Assembly: GCF_009696265.1 (NCBI RefSeq)
Contig: NZ_VUMH01000001.1
Span: 124,001-188,000, forward strand
DNA from: Desulfovibrio porci
GTDB lineage: Bacteria > Desulfobacterota > Desulfovibrionia > Desulfovibrionales > Desulfovibrionaceae
Length of the DNA stretch: 64,000 nt
Direction of reading: 5' to 3'
The notes under the pieces are model-generated. The model was given only the letters and a program-made list of their open reading frames with translations. It did not search any database and was not told the origin of the DNA. Shown here one piece after another: positions 40,394 to 48,916 of the stretch (its first letter is position 1; each line of letters opens with the position of its first letter). Position numbers and translations under genes: made by a program.

Positions 40394-41047
40394 ATGAAGG
40401 CTTTCATTTTTGATCTGGACGGCACTCTGCTGGACACCCTTGAAGACATCGGCCGGGCCTGCAACGCGGTTCTGGCCTCCCACGGCCATCCCGCCCATCC
40501 TCTGGCGGCCTACCGCCGCATGGTGGGCAACGGCTTCGGCCGTCTGGTGCGCAGCGCGCTGCCCCCGGCGGCGTTGCGCGATCTCGCGCCCGAGGCGCTC
40601 GACGCGCTGGTGGACGAGGCCCGTCTCTGGTACGGGCAACATATGCGCGAGCGCACCCGCCCGTATGACGGCATGCCCGAGGCTTTGGCGGAACTGGCCC
40701 GGCGCGGCCTGACGCTTGCCGTACTCTCCAATAAACCCGATGATCTCACGCGGACGCTGGTCAGCCATTATTTCCCGCAAATCCCCTTTGCCGACGTGCG
40801 CGGCGGGCGGTCCGGAACCCCGCTCAAGCCCGATCCCGCAGCCCCCAGGGCCATGCTGGCCAAACTGGGCCTGGAGGCCGGGCAGTGTTTTTACGTGGGC
40901 GACAGTGACGTGGACATGCTCACGGCGCGCAATGCGGGCATGGTTTCCGTGGGCGTGGCCTGGGGATTTCGCGGCCTGGAGGAAGTGCGCGCCGCGGGCG
41001 CGCGGCATCTGGTAACCACACCGGCGCAATTGCCGGAATTGATATGA
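40394..41047 (+). CDS. gph: HAD-superfamily phosphatase, phosphoglycolate phosphatase type
   Basis: 217 residues. Motif I FDLDGTLLDT (nucleophile Asp8), motif II VLSNKPD, motif III KPDP, motif IV YVGDSDVDM: all present, with the alpha-helical cap between I and II. This is the Gph/PGP group that clears 2-phosphoglycolate, but HAD specificity is hard to read from sequence and other phosphates are possible. ATG at 40394 has GGAG upstream. A ferredoxin-like gene follows 20 bases later. Confidence 0.85.
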   Translation: MKAFIFDLDGTLLDTLEDIGRACNAVLASHGHPAHPLAAYRRMVGNGFGRLVRSALPPAALRDLAPEALDALVDEARLWYGQHMRERTRPYDGMPEALAELARRGLTLAVLSNKPDDLTRTLVSHYFPQIPFADVRGGRSGTPLKPDPAAPRAMLAKLGLEAGQCFYVGDSDVDMLTARNAGMVSVGVAWGFRGLEEVRAAGARHLVTTPAQLPELI

Positions 41048-41067
41048 CATTGGTATAAGGAAACCAC

Positions 41068-41781
41068 ATGGAACGGCCTATTATTGAAATCGACGAAGCA
41101 AAATGCAACGGCTGCGGTCAATGCGTGCTGGACTGCGCCGAGGGCGCGCTGGCTGTCATTGACGGCAAGGCCCGGCTAATCAGCGAAGTATTCTGCGACG
41201 GCCTGGGCGCCTGTCTGAACTGCCCACAGGGCGCGCTGACCCTGACCACACGCGAGGCTCCGGAATTTGACGAAAAAGCGGCTCTGGCGGCCAAGGCCCG
41301 GCGCGAATCCCCGGACGGCGCGGAGCGAGCCGCGCAACCGCGCCCGGCGGGCGGCTGCCCCGGCAGCGCGGCGCGCAGCCTGCGCCCTCTGGCCGGGCCC
41401 GCCGCCGCAGCCACGGACGCAGCATTGCGGGTGGAACTGCCCACCTGGCCCATCCAGTTGCGGCTGGTGCCGCCGCAGGCTCCCTTTCTGAACGGCGCGC
41501 ACCTGTTGTTGGCCGCCCATTGCGCGGGCTTCGCCCTGCCCCGTCTGCACCGGGACTGGCTGGCGGGCCGTGTGCCGCTCATCGCCTGTCCCAAACTGGA
41601 AGACAATGCGCTGCTGCTGGAAAAACTGACTGCCATCCTGCGCGGCGGGCGTATTGCCGGGCTTACGGTGCTTCGTATGAGCGTGCCCTGTTGTGGCGGG
41701 CTGGATCGCCTGGCCCGCGAGGCCCTGGACAAGGCCGGGTGCGACCTGCCTCTGGAAAGCCATGTGGCGTGTCTGGGCTGA
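41068..41781 (+). CDS. [4Fe-4S] ferredoxin-domain protein
   Basis: 237 residues. N-terminal ferredoxin domain with CNGCGQCVLDC and a second, looser set CDGLGACLNCP, so one standard cluster and possibly one more. A low-complexity Ala/Pro linker (about 75-120) leads to a domain with PTWPIQLRLVPPQAPFLNGA and VPLIACPKLED, and a CCGG motif near 210. This arrangement is conserved in anaerobic delta-type bacteria as an iron-sulfur protein of unknown role. Likely cytoplasmic electron transfer. Start ATG at 41068 with AAGGAAA. Confidence 0.8.
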   Translation: MERPIIEIDEAKCNGCGQCVLDCAEGALAVIDGKARLISEVFCDGLGACLNCPQGALTLTTREAPEFDEKAALAAKARRESPDGAERAAQPRPAGGCPGSAARSLRPLAGPAAAATDAALRVELPTWPIQLRLVPPQAPFLNGAHLLLAAHCAGFALPRLHRDWLAGRVPLIACPKLEDNALLLEKLTAILRGGRIAGLTVLRMSVPCCGGLDRLAREALDKAGCDLPLESHVACLG

Positions 41782-41825
41782 AGTCGCCCAAGACCTCGCG
41801 CTGTTGGAAAACTTTTTGGTATGCC

Positions 41826-41853
41826 TTGACAAAACATAGCTAATAACTATGAT
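41826..41853 (+). promoter_or_regulatory. Promoter of metA with overlapping inverted repeat
   Basis: TTGACA, 16-base spacer, TATGAT. The inverted repeat CATAG-N7-CTATG (41835-41851) covers the spacer and the start of the -10, the right place for a repressor. No SAM riboswitch was recognised in the leader. Which regulator binds is unknown. Confidence 0.7.
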
Positions 41854-41938
41854 TTAAACACGGTTCGACACAGCCGCGTGATACAGTTGAGATAAGCAGG
41901 CTTTGCACTTTCGCAAGGCTTTGTAAAGGATTTTGGCC

Positions 41939-42880
41939 ATGCCCATCAAGATTCCCGCCGATCTCCCGGCCCGCACCGCCCTGGAGGGCGAAAACATTTT
42001 CGTGATGACCGAGGACCGTGCCCGGCAGCAGGACATCCGCCCTCTGGAGATTGTGATCGTCAACCTGATGCCCACCAAGATCGCCACGGAAACCCAATTG
42101 CTGCGCCTGCTGGGCAATTCGCCCATCCAGGTCAACATCACTCTGCTGCGCACGGCGGCGCATGAATCCAAAAACACGCCGTTGCGCCATCTGGAGCGTT
42201 TTTACAAAACTTTCGCCGAAATCCGCCACCGCAGCTTCGACGGCATGATCGTCACCGGCGCGCCGGTGGAGCATCTGCCTTTCGAGGATGTGGACTACTG
42301 GCGGGAACTGCTGGAAATCATGGCTTACGCCCAGGGGCATGTCTACTCCACTCTCTATCTCTGCTGGGCGGCCCAGGCGGCCCTGTACCATTTCTACGGG
42401 GTGCCCAAGTACATCCTTCCGGCCAAGATCTCGGGCATATTCTGCCATGAGGTGCTCCACCCGGAATGCCGCCTGTTCCGGGGCTTTGACGACGAATTTC
42501 TGGCCCCTCACTCACGCCACACCGAAGTGCGCGCCGAGGACGTGCTCAAGGTGCCCAATCTGCGCGTTCTGGCGCAGTCCGGCGAGGCCGGGCTGGCCCT
42601 GGCGGAGAGCCTGGATCACAGCCAGGTGTTCATGACCGGCCACCTGGAATACGACCGGGGCACGCTGGACGCCGAATACCGTCGCGATCTGGGCAAAGGA
42701 CTGGACCCCGCGATGCCCAGGCACTATTACCCCGGCGACAATCCCTCGGCCATGCCGCTGATGACCTGGAGGGCGCATGCCCACCTGTTCTACAGCAACT
42801 GGCTCAATTATTACGTTTATCAGGAAACCCCCTTCAGCCTCACGGCCATTTCCCGGCGCCGCGAGACACGGGAGGAATAA
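41939..42880 (+). CDS. metA: Homoserine O-acyltransferase MetA, probably acetyl-CoA dependent
   Basis: First step of methionine synthesis. 313 residues from ATG at 41939, AAAGGA upstream. Blocks [37 protein letters not shown] (catalytic Cys in the LCWAAQ loop) and FCHEV, GHLEYD with [11 protein letters not shown]. At the position that sets acyl-donor choice the sequence is TGAPVEHL; glutamate there goes with acetyl-CoA, glycine with succinyl-CoA as in E. coli, so an acetyltransferase is predicted. Own promoter, then the Rrf2 gene. Confidence 0.93.
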   Translation: MPIKIPADLPARTALEGENIFVMTEDRARQQDIRPLEIVIVNLMPTKIATETQLLRLLGNSPIQVNITLLRTAAHESKNTPLRHLERFYKTFAEIRHRSFDGMIVTGAPVEHLPFEDVDYWRELLEIMAYAQGHVYSTLYLCWAAQAALYHFYGVPKYILPAKISGIFCHEVLHPECRLFRGFDDEFLAPHSRHTEVRAEDVLKVPNLRVLAQSGEAGLALAESLDHSQVFMTGHLEYDRGTLDAEYRRDLGKGLDPAMPRHYYPGDNPSAMPLMTWRAHAHLFYSNWLNYYVYQETPFSLTAISRRRETREE

Positions 42881-42918
42881 CCGGCCGGGCTCCTGACCGG
42901 CGCAACGAGGTGCTGCAT

Positions 42919-43359
42919 ATGCGTTTTTCCACCAGAACCCGCTACGGTTTGCGTTTTTTGCTGCGACTGGCGGCCCAGCCCAAGGACAGCCTGTTGCAAC
43001 TGGGCCAGGTGGCCCGCGAGGAAAACATCTCCTCGGGTTATCTGGAGCAGATTGTCCGGGCCCTGAAGCCTCTGGGCATCTTGCGCGCCGTACGAGGCTC
43101 GGGTGGGGGCTACGCTCTGGCCAAAGCTCCGTCCGAAATCAATATGGAAGACGTCTTTTTGCATTTGGAGGGTGAAATCGCGCCGGTGCGCTGCCTGACC
43201 AAGGGGCGGCGTTGCCAGCGGGAGAGCCAGTGTTCCACGCGCGGCTTCTGGAAAGAACTGGACAGCCATATCCGTGGATTTTTACAGCGGCACACCCTTC
43301 AGGAAATCATAGAATCTGAGAAGCGTTCCGCTTCAGGAGGCAATTATGTGGAATTATAG
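42919..43359 (+). CDS. Rrf2-family transcriptional regulator, IscR-like
   Basis: 146 residues from ATG at 42919; GAGGTG is upstream. Winged helix: FSTRTRYGLRFLLRLA, NISSGYLEQIVRAL, VRGSGGGYALAK. Three cysteines C-x6-C-x5-C (CLTKGRRCQRESQC) match the [2Fe-2S] ligands of IscR-type proteins, with one extra residue in the first gap. It overlaps nifU by 14 bases, so it probably senses cluster status and controls the nifU-nifS genes, as IscR does for isc. Confidence 0.9.
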   Translation: MRFSTRTRYGLRFLLRLAAQPKDSLLQLGQVAREENISSGYLEQIVRALKPLGILRAVRGSGGGYALAKAPSEINMEDVFLHLEGEIAPVRCLTKGRRCQRESQCSTRGFWKELDSHIRGFLQRHTLQEIIESEKRSASGGNYVEL

Positions 43360-44182
43360 CGAAGCCGTGCATGATCATTTCCTGCACCCGCACAACGCCG
43401 GTCCGCTGGCCGACGCCAACGCCGTGGGCGAGGTGGGCAGCCTGGCCTGTGGCGACGCCCTCAAGCTCTATCTGAAAATCAACGATCAGGGCGTCATCGA
43501 AGACGCCGGTTTTGAAACCTTCGGCTGTGCCAGCGCCATCGCTTCCAGCTCCGTGCTCACGGACATGATCAAGGGCATGAAGGTGGACGACGCGCTCAAG
43601 CTGACCAACAAGGACATCGCCAACGCTCTGGGCGGCCTGCCCAAGCAGAAGATGCACTGCTCGGTCATGGGCCAGGAAGCCCTGGAGGCGGCCATCCGCC
43701 AGTGGAAGGGCGAACCGCCCGTGCCCCACGCCCACGAAGAAGGCAAGCTGGTCTGCAAATGCTTCGGCGTCACGGACGCCCAGATTATCCGCGCCATCCG
43801 CGAGAACAATCTGAAGACTGTGGAGGAAGTCACCAACTACACCAAGGCCGGCGGCGCGTGCGGCGAATGCCTGGATGAAATCTCCGAAATCCTCGCCGCC
43901 GAACTCAAACAGAAGCCGCTGACCGAGTTGAAGCCCAAACCGCGCATGACCAACGTGCAGCGCATGCAGCAGGTGCTCAAGACCATTGACGAGGAGATAC
44001 GGCCCCAGCTCGCGGCCGACGGCGGCGACATCGAACTGGTGGATGTGGACGGCAAGCGGGTGACGGTTTCCCTGCGCGGGCGCTGTTCGCAGTGCCGCTC
44101 CAGCGAAGTGACCATCCGCAATCTGGTGGAACGCCTGCTGCGCGAGCATGTGGAACCCGACATTGTGGTGGAGGAGGCTTAA
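43346..44182 (+). CDS. nifU: Fe-S cluster assembly scaffold NifU (three-domain)
   Basis: 278 residues. ATG at 43346 with AGGAGG. N-terminal IscU-like domain with cysteines in ACGDAL, FGCASA and MHCSV; central [2Fe-2S] domain CKCFG...CGEC; C-terminal NifU domain with CSQC near residue 250. This is the full NifU layout, receiving sulfur from NifS. No nitrogenase gene is in the window, so it probably serves general Fe-S assembly, as in other Desulfovibrio-like bacteria. Confidence 0.95.
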   Translation: MWNYSEAVHDHFLHPHNAGPLADANAVGEVGSLACGDALKLYLKINDQGVIEDAGFETFGCASAIASSSVLTDMIKGMKVDDALKLTNKDIANALGGLPKQKMHCSVMGQEALEAAIRQWKGEPPVPHAHEEGKLVCKCFGVTDAQIIRAIRENNLKTVEEVTNYTKAGGACGECLDEISEILAAELKQKPLTELKPKPRMTNVQRMQQVLKTIDEEIRPQLAADGGDIELVDVDGKRVTVSLRGRCSQCRSSEVTIRNLVERLLREHVEPDIVVEEA

Positions 44183-44185
44183 ATC

Positions 44186-45340
44186 ATGAAGACCATCTAT
44201 CTCGACAACAACGCCACCACAGCCGTGGCTCCGGAAGTGCTCGCGGCCATGCTGCCCTATCTGGGCGAACTGTACGGCAACCCCTCAAGCATGCACAGCT
44301 TCGGCGGCCAGGTGGGCGAGGCCGTGGATACGGCCCGCGAACGCATGGCCGCCCTGCTGGGGGCCGACCCGGATGAGATCATTTTCACCTCCTGCGGCTC
44401 GGAAAGCGACAATACGGCCATCTGGTCCGCTCTCCAGACCCAGCCGGAAAAGCGCCACCTGATCACCACCCGCGTGGAGCATCCGGCGGTGCTCAATGTG
44501 GTCCAGTACTGGGAACGCCAGGGTTATCACGTGACCCTGCTCGGCGTGGACGGCAAGGGCCGCCTGGACCTGGACGAATACGCCGCCGCCCTGTCCGACG
44601 ACACGGCCCTGGTGTCCGTCATGTTCGCCAACAACGAGGTGGGCGACATCTATCCCATTCAGACCATGGCCGAAATGGCCAAGGAGCGCGGCGTGCTCTT
44701 TCACACCGACGCAGTGCAGGCCGTGGGCAAAACGCCCATTGACCTCCGCCATCTGCCGGCGGACATGCTCTCCCTGTCCGGGCACAAGATTCACGCACCC
44801 AAGGGCATCGGCGTGCTCTATGTGCGCAAGGGCGTGCGCTTCCGGCCGTTTCTGCGCGGCGGCCATCAGGAGCGGGGCCGGCGGGCAGGCACGGAAAACG
44901 TGCCCTACATCGTGGGCCTGGGCATGGCCGCCCAACTGGCCATCGATCACATGCAGGAAGAGCGGGTCAACGTGGCCCGCCTGCGTGACAAGCTGGAAAG
45001 CGGCTTGCTGGAGCGCATCCCGGACTGCATGGTCAACGGCGATGTGGAAAACCGCCTGCCCAACACCAGCAATATCGCTTTCAAGAATGTGGAAGGCGAA
45101 GCCATCTTGCTGATGCTCGACCGCCTGGGGATCTGCGCCAGCTCCGGTTCGGCCTGCACCTCGGGCAGCCTTGAGCCTTCGCATGTGCTCAGGGCCATGG
45201 GCGTGCCCTTCAACTATGCTCACGGCTCGGTACGCCTCTCCCTCTCCCGCTACACCACGGAAGAGGATGTGGATTTCGTAATTGAAAACTTCCCGGGCGT
45301 AATCCAGACCCTGCGGGCAATTTCTCCCTTCAAGAATTGA
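44186..45340 (+). CDS. nifS: Cysteine desulfurase NifS/IscS
   Basis: 384 residues, PLP enzyme that takes sulfur from cysteine and passes it to NifU as persulfide. YLDNNATTAVAPEVL at the N-terminus, PLP lysine in SLSGHKIHAPKG, catalytic cysteine in SSGSACTSGS near residue 320. It starts 3 bases after the nifU stop. Followed by a strong terminator, so Rrf2-nifU-nifS is the operon end. Confidence 0.96.
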   Translation: MKTIYLDNNATTAVAPEVLAAMLPYLGELYGNPSSMHSFGGQVGEAVDTARERMAALLGADPDEIIFTSCGSESDNTAIWSALQTQPEKRHLITTRVEHPAVLNVVQYWERQGYHVTLLGVDGKGRLDLDEYAAALSDDTALVSVMFANNEVGDIYPIQTMAEMAKERGVLFHTDAVQAVGKTPIDLRHLPADMLSLSGHKIHAPKGIGVLYVRKGVRFRPFLRGGHQERGRRAGTENVPYIVGLGMAAQLAIDHMQEERVNVARLRDKLESGLLERIPDCMVNGDVENRLPNTSNIAFKNVEGEAILLMLDRLGICASSGSACTSGSLEPSHVLRAMGVPFNYAHGSVRLSLSRYTTEEDVDFVIENFPGVIQTLRAISPFKN

Positions 45341-45358
45341 ATCGCCCCGCTGTCCCGG

Positions 45359-45392
45359 CGCCGGAGGGCTTTGTCCCTCCGGCGTTTTTTTT
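45359..45392 (+). terminator. Intrinsic terminator of the nifU-nifS operon
   Basis: CGCCGGAGGG, loop CTTTGT, CCCTCCGGCG and eight T residues. Confidence 0.95.
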
Positions 45393-45560
45393 GCGCCTTT
45401 CCAGCGGCGGCCCGCATGCCGTCATCGCCAATAATCATCTACAAAACAATGTGCATTTACTGAAAAGTGTGAAGCCCCTTGCCTCCTGAAGCACTATGAT
45501 TTAGTTTTACACAGCCCTTCAGGATTTCCCTCCGGGAGGGGCACGAATATGTGAGGCCGC

Positions 45561-46871
45561 ATGCGGACGCCCCGTCTTTTTGACCTGCTCAGTTTTTTTT
45601 CCACAGCGCTGGACATTGTGACGCCGGCGCTGGCCGGACACCATGCGCGCGTGGCCTGGCTGAGTCTGCGTATGGCGGAAAAGCTGGGTTATGACCGCCG
45701 TACCCGTACCCGTCTGCTGACCGCCGCCATTCTGCACGATATCGGCACGGTGCCCATGAAAACAGAAACCAGGGATCTGGTTTTCGAAATCAATGAGGGC
45801 CCCCACTGCCGGGCGGGTTGGGCGTTCTGTAAAACCGCCGGTCTGCCCAGGACCATCTGCAACATGGTCCTCCACCATCATACGCCCTGGAACGCGGCCC
45901 GCCATGACGACGACGCCCGCTTGGGCAACCTCATCCATCTGGCGGACAGGCTGGACATCCTCCTGCGCGCCCAGAAAACCGAGGGCTTCGCTGCTGAGGT
46001 GGAGCGTCTTTGCCGCCAGCGCGAAAAGTTCGCTCCCCGTTATCTGGAGGCCCTGCACGCTCTGGCCGGGGACCGGGAAATCACGGAACAGAGCGGGCGC
46101 ACGCAGTCCATGCTCCGGCATCTGGGCGAGATCGCCCCCCAGGAAGGCCTGAGCCCGCAAAAGCTGCTGAAAGTATGCGGGCTGTTTTCCCAGATCATCG
46201 ACTCCAAAAGCCCGTTTACCGCCACCCACTCCAGCGGCGTGGCCCATACGGCCCGCGCCCTGTTCCGGCGCAGCGGCCTGGCCGACGCCACGGAACTTTC
46301 CGCCATTTTTGTGGCCGGCCTGCTGCACGACATCGGCAAACTGGCCGTGCCTTCGGATATTCTGGAAAAACCGGCGGCTCTCAGCCCTGACGAATTTGAC
46401 ATCATCAAGCGGCATGCCGAAGTGGGTCTGCAGTTGCTGGGCGGCGTGCCCGGTTTCGCCTGCATCCGGAACTGGGGCGGCCTGCACCACGAACGCCCCG
46501 ACGGTTCGGGCTATCCTCTGGGCCTCAGCGGACGCAGCTTTCCTTTGCCCGCGCGAATCATGGCCGTGGCCGACGTTTTTACCGCATTGACCGAAGACCG
46601 GCCCTACCGCGAAGGCATGCCCGTCGGCGAAGCCCTGGAGATCATGCGGGATATGGCCCGGCGCGACGCTCTGGACCGCGACATGGTGAGCCTGCTGGCC
46701 GACGACGTGGAGCGGATCAACCAAGCCCGTCTCCGTGGTCAAGGCAAAGCCGCTGAAAACTTTCAACAGTTGCGCGTCCTGTGCCGCAAGCCGGGCAAAG
46801 CGGAACCCATCTGGGCTGCGTCCGTCCACGTCTGCGACGAGAGCAAGACATGCGACAGGAATGTAATATAA
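45561..46871 (+). CDS. Tandem HD / HD-GYP domain protein
   Basis: 436 residues. The N-terminal half holds one HD domain (GHHARVAWLSL, then AAILHDIGTVPMK); the C-terminal half is a full HD-GYP domain (HSSGVAHTARAL, GLLHDIGKLAVP, HHERPDGSGYP). Tandem HD plus HD-GYP proteins are predicted cyclic-di-GMP or related cyclic-dinucleotide phosphodiesterases; the first HD may be a sensor or a second catalytic site. No membrane helix. Its stop overlaps the start of the hemerythrin gene (TAATG), tying it to O2 or redox sensing. Confidence 0.88.
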   Translation: MRTPRLFDLLSFFSTALDIVTPALAGHHARVAWLSLRMAEKLGYDRRTRTRLLTAAILHDIGTVPMKTETRDLVFEINEGPHCRAGWAFCKTAGLPRTICNMVLHHHTPWNAARHDDDARLGNLIHLADRLDILLRAQKTEGFAAEVERLCRQREKFAPRYLEALHALAGDREITEQSGRTQSMLRHLGEIAPQEGLSPQKLLKVCGLFSQIIDSKSPFTATHSSGVAHTARALFRRSGLADATELSAIFVAGLLHDIGKLAVPSDILEKPAALSPDEFDIIKRHAEVGLQLLGGVPGFACIRNWGGLHHERPDGSGYPLGLSGRSFPLPARIMAVADVFTALTEDRPYREGMPVGEALEIMRDMARRDALDRDMVSLLADDVERINQARLRGQGKAAENFQQLRVLCRKPGKAEPIWAASVHVCDESKTCDRNVI

Positions 46872-47944
46872 TGGTGAACGCTTCTTTTTTTCTGCTGATT
46901 TGCGGCCTGCTGGCGGGCGCGGCCACGGCTCTGGCGCCCGGCGCTCCCTTGGACCGGCTGCTGCCCCTTCTGGCCCTGCTGCTCGGCGGTTGCGGCCTGG
47001 TCATGCTGTACCGGGCGCTCCTGGTCCCGGCCAAAAAACTGGAACGGGACCTGCGCGGGATGAATGCCGACACGCCCCGGGCCCGCGACGCCGCCTACGG
47101 CGCGTTGCGCCCCGTGGCGGAAGCCGTGTCCGCTCATACGGCGGAATTGCGGCGCAAGCGGGCTCAGGCCCGGCGGGACGCCGAGGATGCGGCCCAATCA
47201 CTGGAGGAATGGCGGGAAAAATATAACCTGATGTTGGCCGGGCAGCAGTTGATCCGGGAAAATCTGGCGGACAGCGCCAAACGCACGCGCGCGCTTTCCG
47301 GCGAACTGTCCCGCCTTTTGCGCGCCATGTCCGAAACCGCGCCGGACGCGGCCCCGGACAGCCACGCGACGCTCTCACGCCGCGCGCGCGGCGCGAATAC
47401 GCTGGTTGAGCAATTTTTGAAAAAATTCGACAGCGACCTGGAATTTCTCAATTCCTGCCTGTCTCAGGTGGAAAAATTCACCGACGGCGCGCAAACGGGA
47501 CGGCAGACAGCTCTCCAGCCCGCCAACGACGGCATTGTTGTCTGGTCGGACGCGCTGTCCACCGGCGTGCCGGCCATTGACGGGCAGCACAAGCTGCTGC
47601 TGTCCTACATCAACAAGCTGCACCGGGCCATCCGGAACGGCAGGGACGAAAAGACCCTTCTGGAAGTGCTGGACGCTCTGGCGGGCTATGCTTTCACCCA
47701 TTTCAACACTGAGGAAATCTTTTTCTGTCACTCCGACTACCCGGACGCGAACCGGCACATCCAGATTCACGAGCAGTTCAAGGCCAAAGTCATGGAGTTC
47801 CGCGACGCGGTTTCGGACGGCAAGGCCAATGTGGATATGGAAGTGCTGGATTTTCTGAAAAACTGGCTTATTGAGCACATTCAGGGCATGGACGTCGCCT
47901 TTGCGCCCTATCTGGCCAAGATTGCGGACGGTGATCGGCCCTGA
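46871..47944 (+). CDS. Membrane-anchored bacteriohemerythrin protein
   Basis: 357 residues. Two N-terminal membrane helices (about 5-22 and 30-48), a helical coiled-coil region (ELRRKRAQARRDAEDAAQSL) of the kind seen in signalling proteins but without a methyl-accepting domain, then a C-terminal hemerythrin domain (DGQHKLLLSYI, HFNTEEIFF, HIQIHEQF, HIQGMD) whose His/Glu residues bind a diiron-oxo O2 site. It probably senses or stores O2 for the neighbouring HD-GYP protein (inference from overlapping genes). Confidence 0.88.
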   Translation: MVNASFFLLICGLLAGAATALAPGAPLDRLLPLLALLLGGCGLVMLYRALLVPAKKLERDLRGMNADTPRARDAAYGALRPVAEAVSAHTAELRRKRAQARRDAEDAAQSLEEWREKYNLMLAGQQLIRENLADSAKRTRALSGELSRLLRAMSETAPDAAPDSHATLSRRARGANTLVEQFLKKFDSDLEFLNSCLSQVEKFTDGAQTGRQTALQPANDGIVVWSDALSTGVPAIDGQHKLLLSYINKLHRAIRNGRDEKTLLEVLDALAGYAFTHFNTEEIFFCHSDYPDANRHIQIHEQFKAKVMEFRDAVSDGKANVDMEVLDFLKNWLIEHIQGMDVAFAPYLAKIADGDRP

Positions 47945-47960
47945 ATCCGGACCGCCGGAC

Positions 47961-48512
47961 TCAGGCCACGTTTCGGCCTTTCCCGGCGGCCAGCGCGCGC
48001 CGTTGCTTCCTGTCCAGCAGCCGTTGATTGGAGCTGCCTCGAAAGAGCAGTTCCAGATCCCGCAACGCTTCCACATATGGCCCGTCGATAAGCAGGTCGG
48101 TCAATTCCAGCAGGCGGGCGATGTCCGGCTCATTGCCGCGTTCCGTCCGCGCCAGCAGGACTTCATAAGTATAGCCGGTATAGGTGACCACGTCACCGCC
48201 CCTGGCACGGACTCTTTCGGCCACGGCGCAGAGCGCCCCGGCCTGGAGAAAGGGTTCGCCGCCGGAAAAAGTGACGCCGGCCAGAAGCGGATTTTCGTCG
48301 TATTGCGCGAGGATTCCCTCCACGTCACGGACAAAACCGCCCTCCCGGTCGTGCGTTTCCGGATTATGGCAGCCCTTGCAGCCGTGTGGACAGCCTTGGG
48401 TAAAGAGCACGAAGCGCAGGCCCGGGCCGTCCACAATGGATTCCTCCACAATGCCGGACAGACGCAACCGCGTCCGGTCCGGCATTGTGGAAGCGATGCC
48501 GTGTTCAGGCAT
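47961..48512 (-). CDS. nrdG: Anaerobic ribonucleotide reductase activating protein NrdG
   Basis: 183 residues. Radical SAM motif CPHGCKGC (CX3CX2C) near residue 45 and TFSGGEPFLQ; length is normal for NrdG. It generates the glycyl radical on the class III reductase. ATG at 48512 overlaps the last codons of the small glycyl-radical gene (8 bases), and its own ribosome binding site is weak, so translation probably depends on that gene. So activase and radical domain are made together. Confidence 0.93.
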   Translation of the reverse strand: MPEHGIASTMPDRTRLRLSGIVEESIVDGPGLRFVLFTQGCPHGCKGCHNPETHDREGGFVRDVEGILAQYDENPLLAGVTFSGGEPFLQAGALCAVAERVRARGGDVVTYTGYTYEVLLARTERGNEPDIARLLELTDLLIDGPYVEALRDLELLFRGSSNQRLLDRKQRRALAAGKGRNVA

Positions 48513-48675
48513 GCCGGACCCGGTCGTGCTCCTCGGCGCGCTTGGCGTTATTGAAGCGGTCCAGGGTGCCCACCAGATAACCGGTGATCCGGCGGATGCG
48601 CTCAAAGCCCACGCCCTGGCCCACCATTTTCTGTTTCACTTTCGTTTCCTCAAACAAGCGTGATTCCATCAGCAT
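48505..48675 (-). CDS. Separate glycyl-radical domain of class III ribonucleotide reductase (split NrdD C-terminus)
   Basis: 56 residues: a short leader (MLMESRLFEETKVKQKMVGQ), then GVGFERIRRITGYLVGTL and DRFNNAKRAEEHDRVRHA. RITGY is the NrdD glycyl-radical site, with the radical glycine at residue 32, and the flanks match the C-terminus of full-length NrdD proteins. The catalytic NrdD in this operon lacks this region. ATG at 48675 has AGGAG nine bases upstream, so the piece is a translated gene in its own right, not mere debris. It would dock onto NrdD like YfiD onto pyruvate formate-lyase. nrdG overlaps its end. Confidence 0.85.
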   Translation of the reverse strand: MLMESRLFEETKVKQKMVGQGVGFERIRRITGYLVGTLDRFNNAKRAEEHDRVRHA

Positions 48676-48699
48676 TGCCACAGTCTCCTTTTCATTCTC

Positions 48700-48846
48700 A
48701 GAGCAGATTAATACTAAGAACTTACATTCTTAATGCTTGAAGCCGGTCACTTCCGCGCTCAACAGCGCGAATAACTTGCGCTTACGCCTTTCGTGGCGGG
48801 CGACTGCTCTCGCAGCCGCCAAAGCAATGTAACGTTATATTGCTCT
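48700..48846 (+). repeat. Dispersed ~146-base repeat, copy C
   Basis: Bounded by AGAGCA and TGCTCT, same orientation as copy A. Shares GCGCTTACGCCTTTCGTGGC, the TTCTTAA end palindrome and the GGCGGGCG...CCGCC stem. It lies inside the nrd transcription unit, between the nrdD stop and the separate glycyl-radical gene, and its left end is 25 bases from that gene's start. Confidence 0.8.
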
Positions 48847-48865
48847 AACGTTATAAAATGTTTTC

Positions 48866-48885
48866 CCCGGTTCCGGAGAACCGGG
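48866..48885 (-). terminator. Hairpin 31 bases after the nrdD stop
   Basis: CCCGGTTC, loop TCCG, GAACCGGG: eight perfect base pairs, then GAAAACATTTTAT on the minus strand. A weak terminator or message-stabilising stem that may lower expression of the small glycyl-radical gene and nrdG relative to nrdD. Confidence 0.5.
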
Positions 48886-48916
48886 ATTCAATCGCATGGT
48901 GATCCGCCCCGCCTGC

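Noticed and set aside
41846-45525. Shared ACTATGATTTA and ACACAGCC words upstream of metA and of the HD-GYP gene at 45561
   Set aside because: Spacing between the words differs (11 versus 5 bases) and no -35 fits the second, so chance similarity around a TATGAT box is likelier.
45341-45560. Sigma-54 promoter before the HD-GYP gene
   Set aside because: No GG-N10-GC pair with correct flanks was found.
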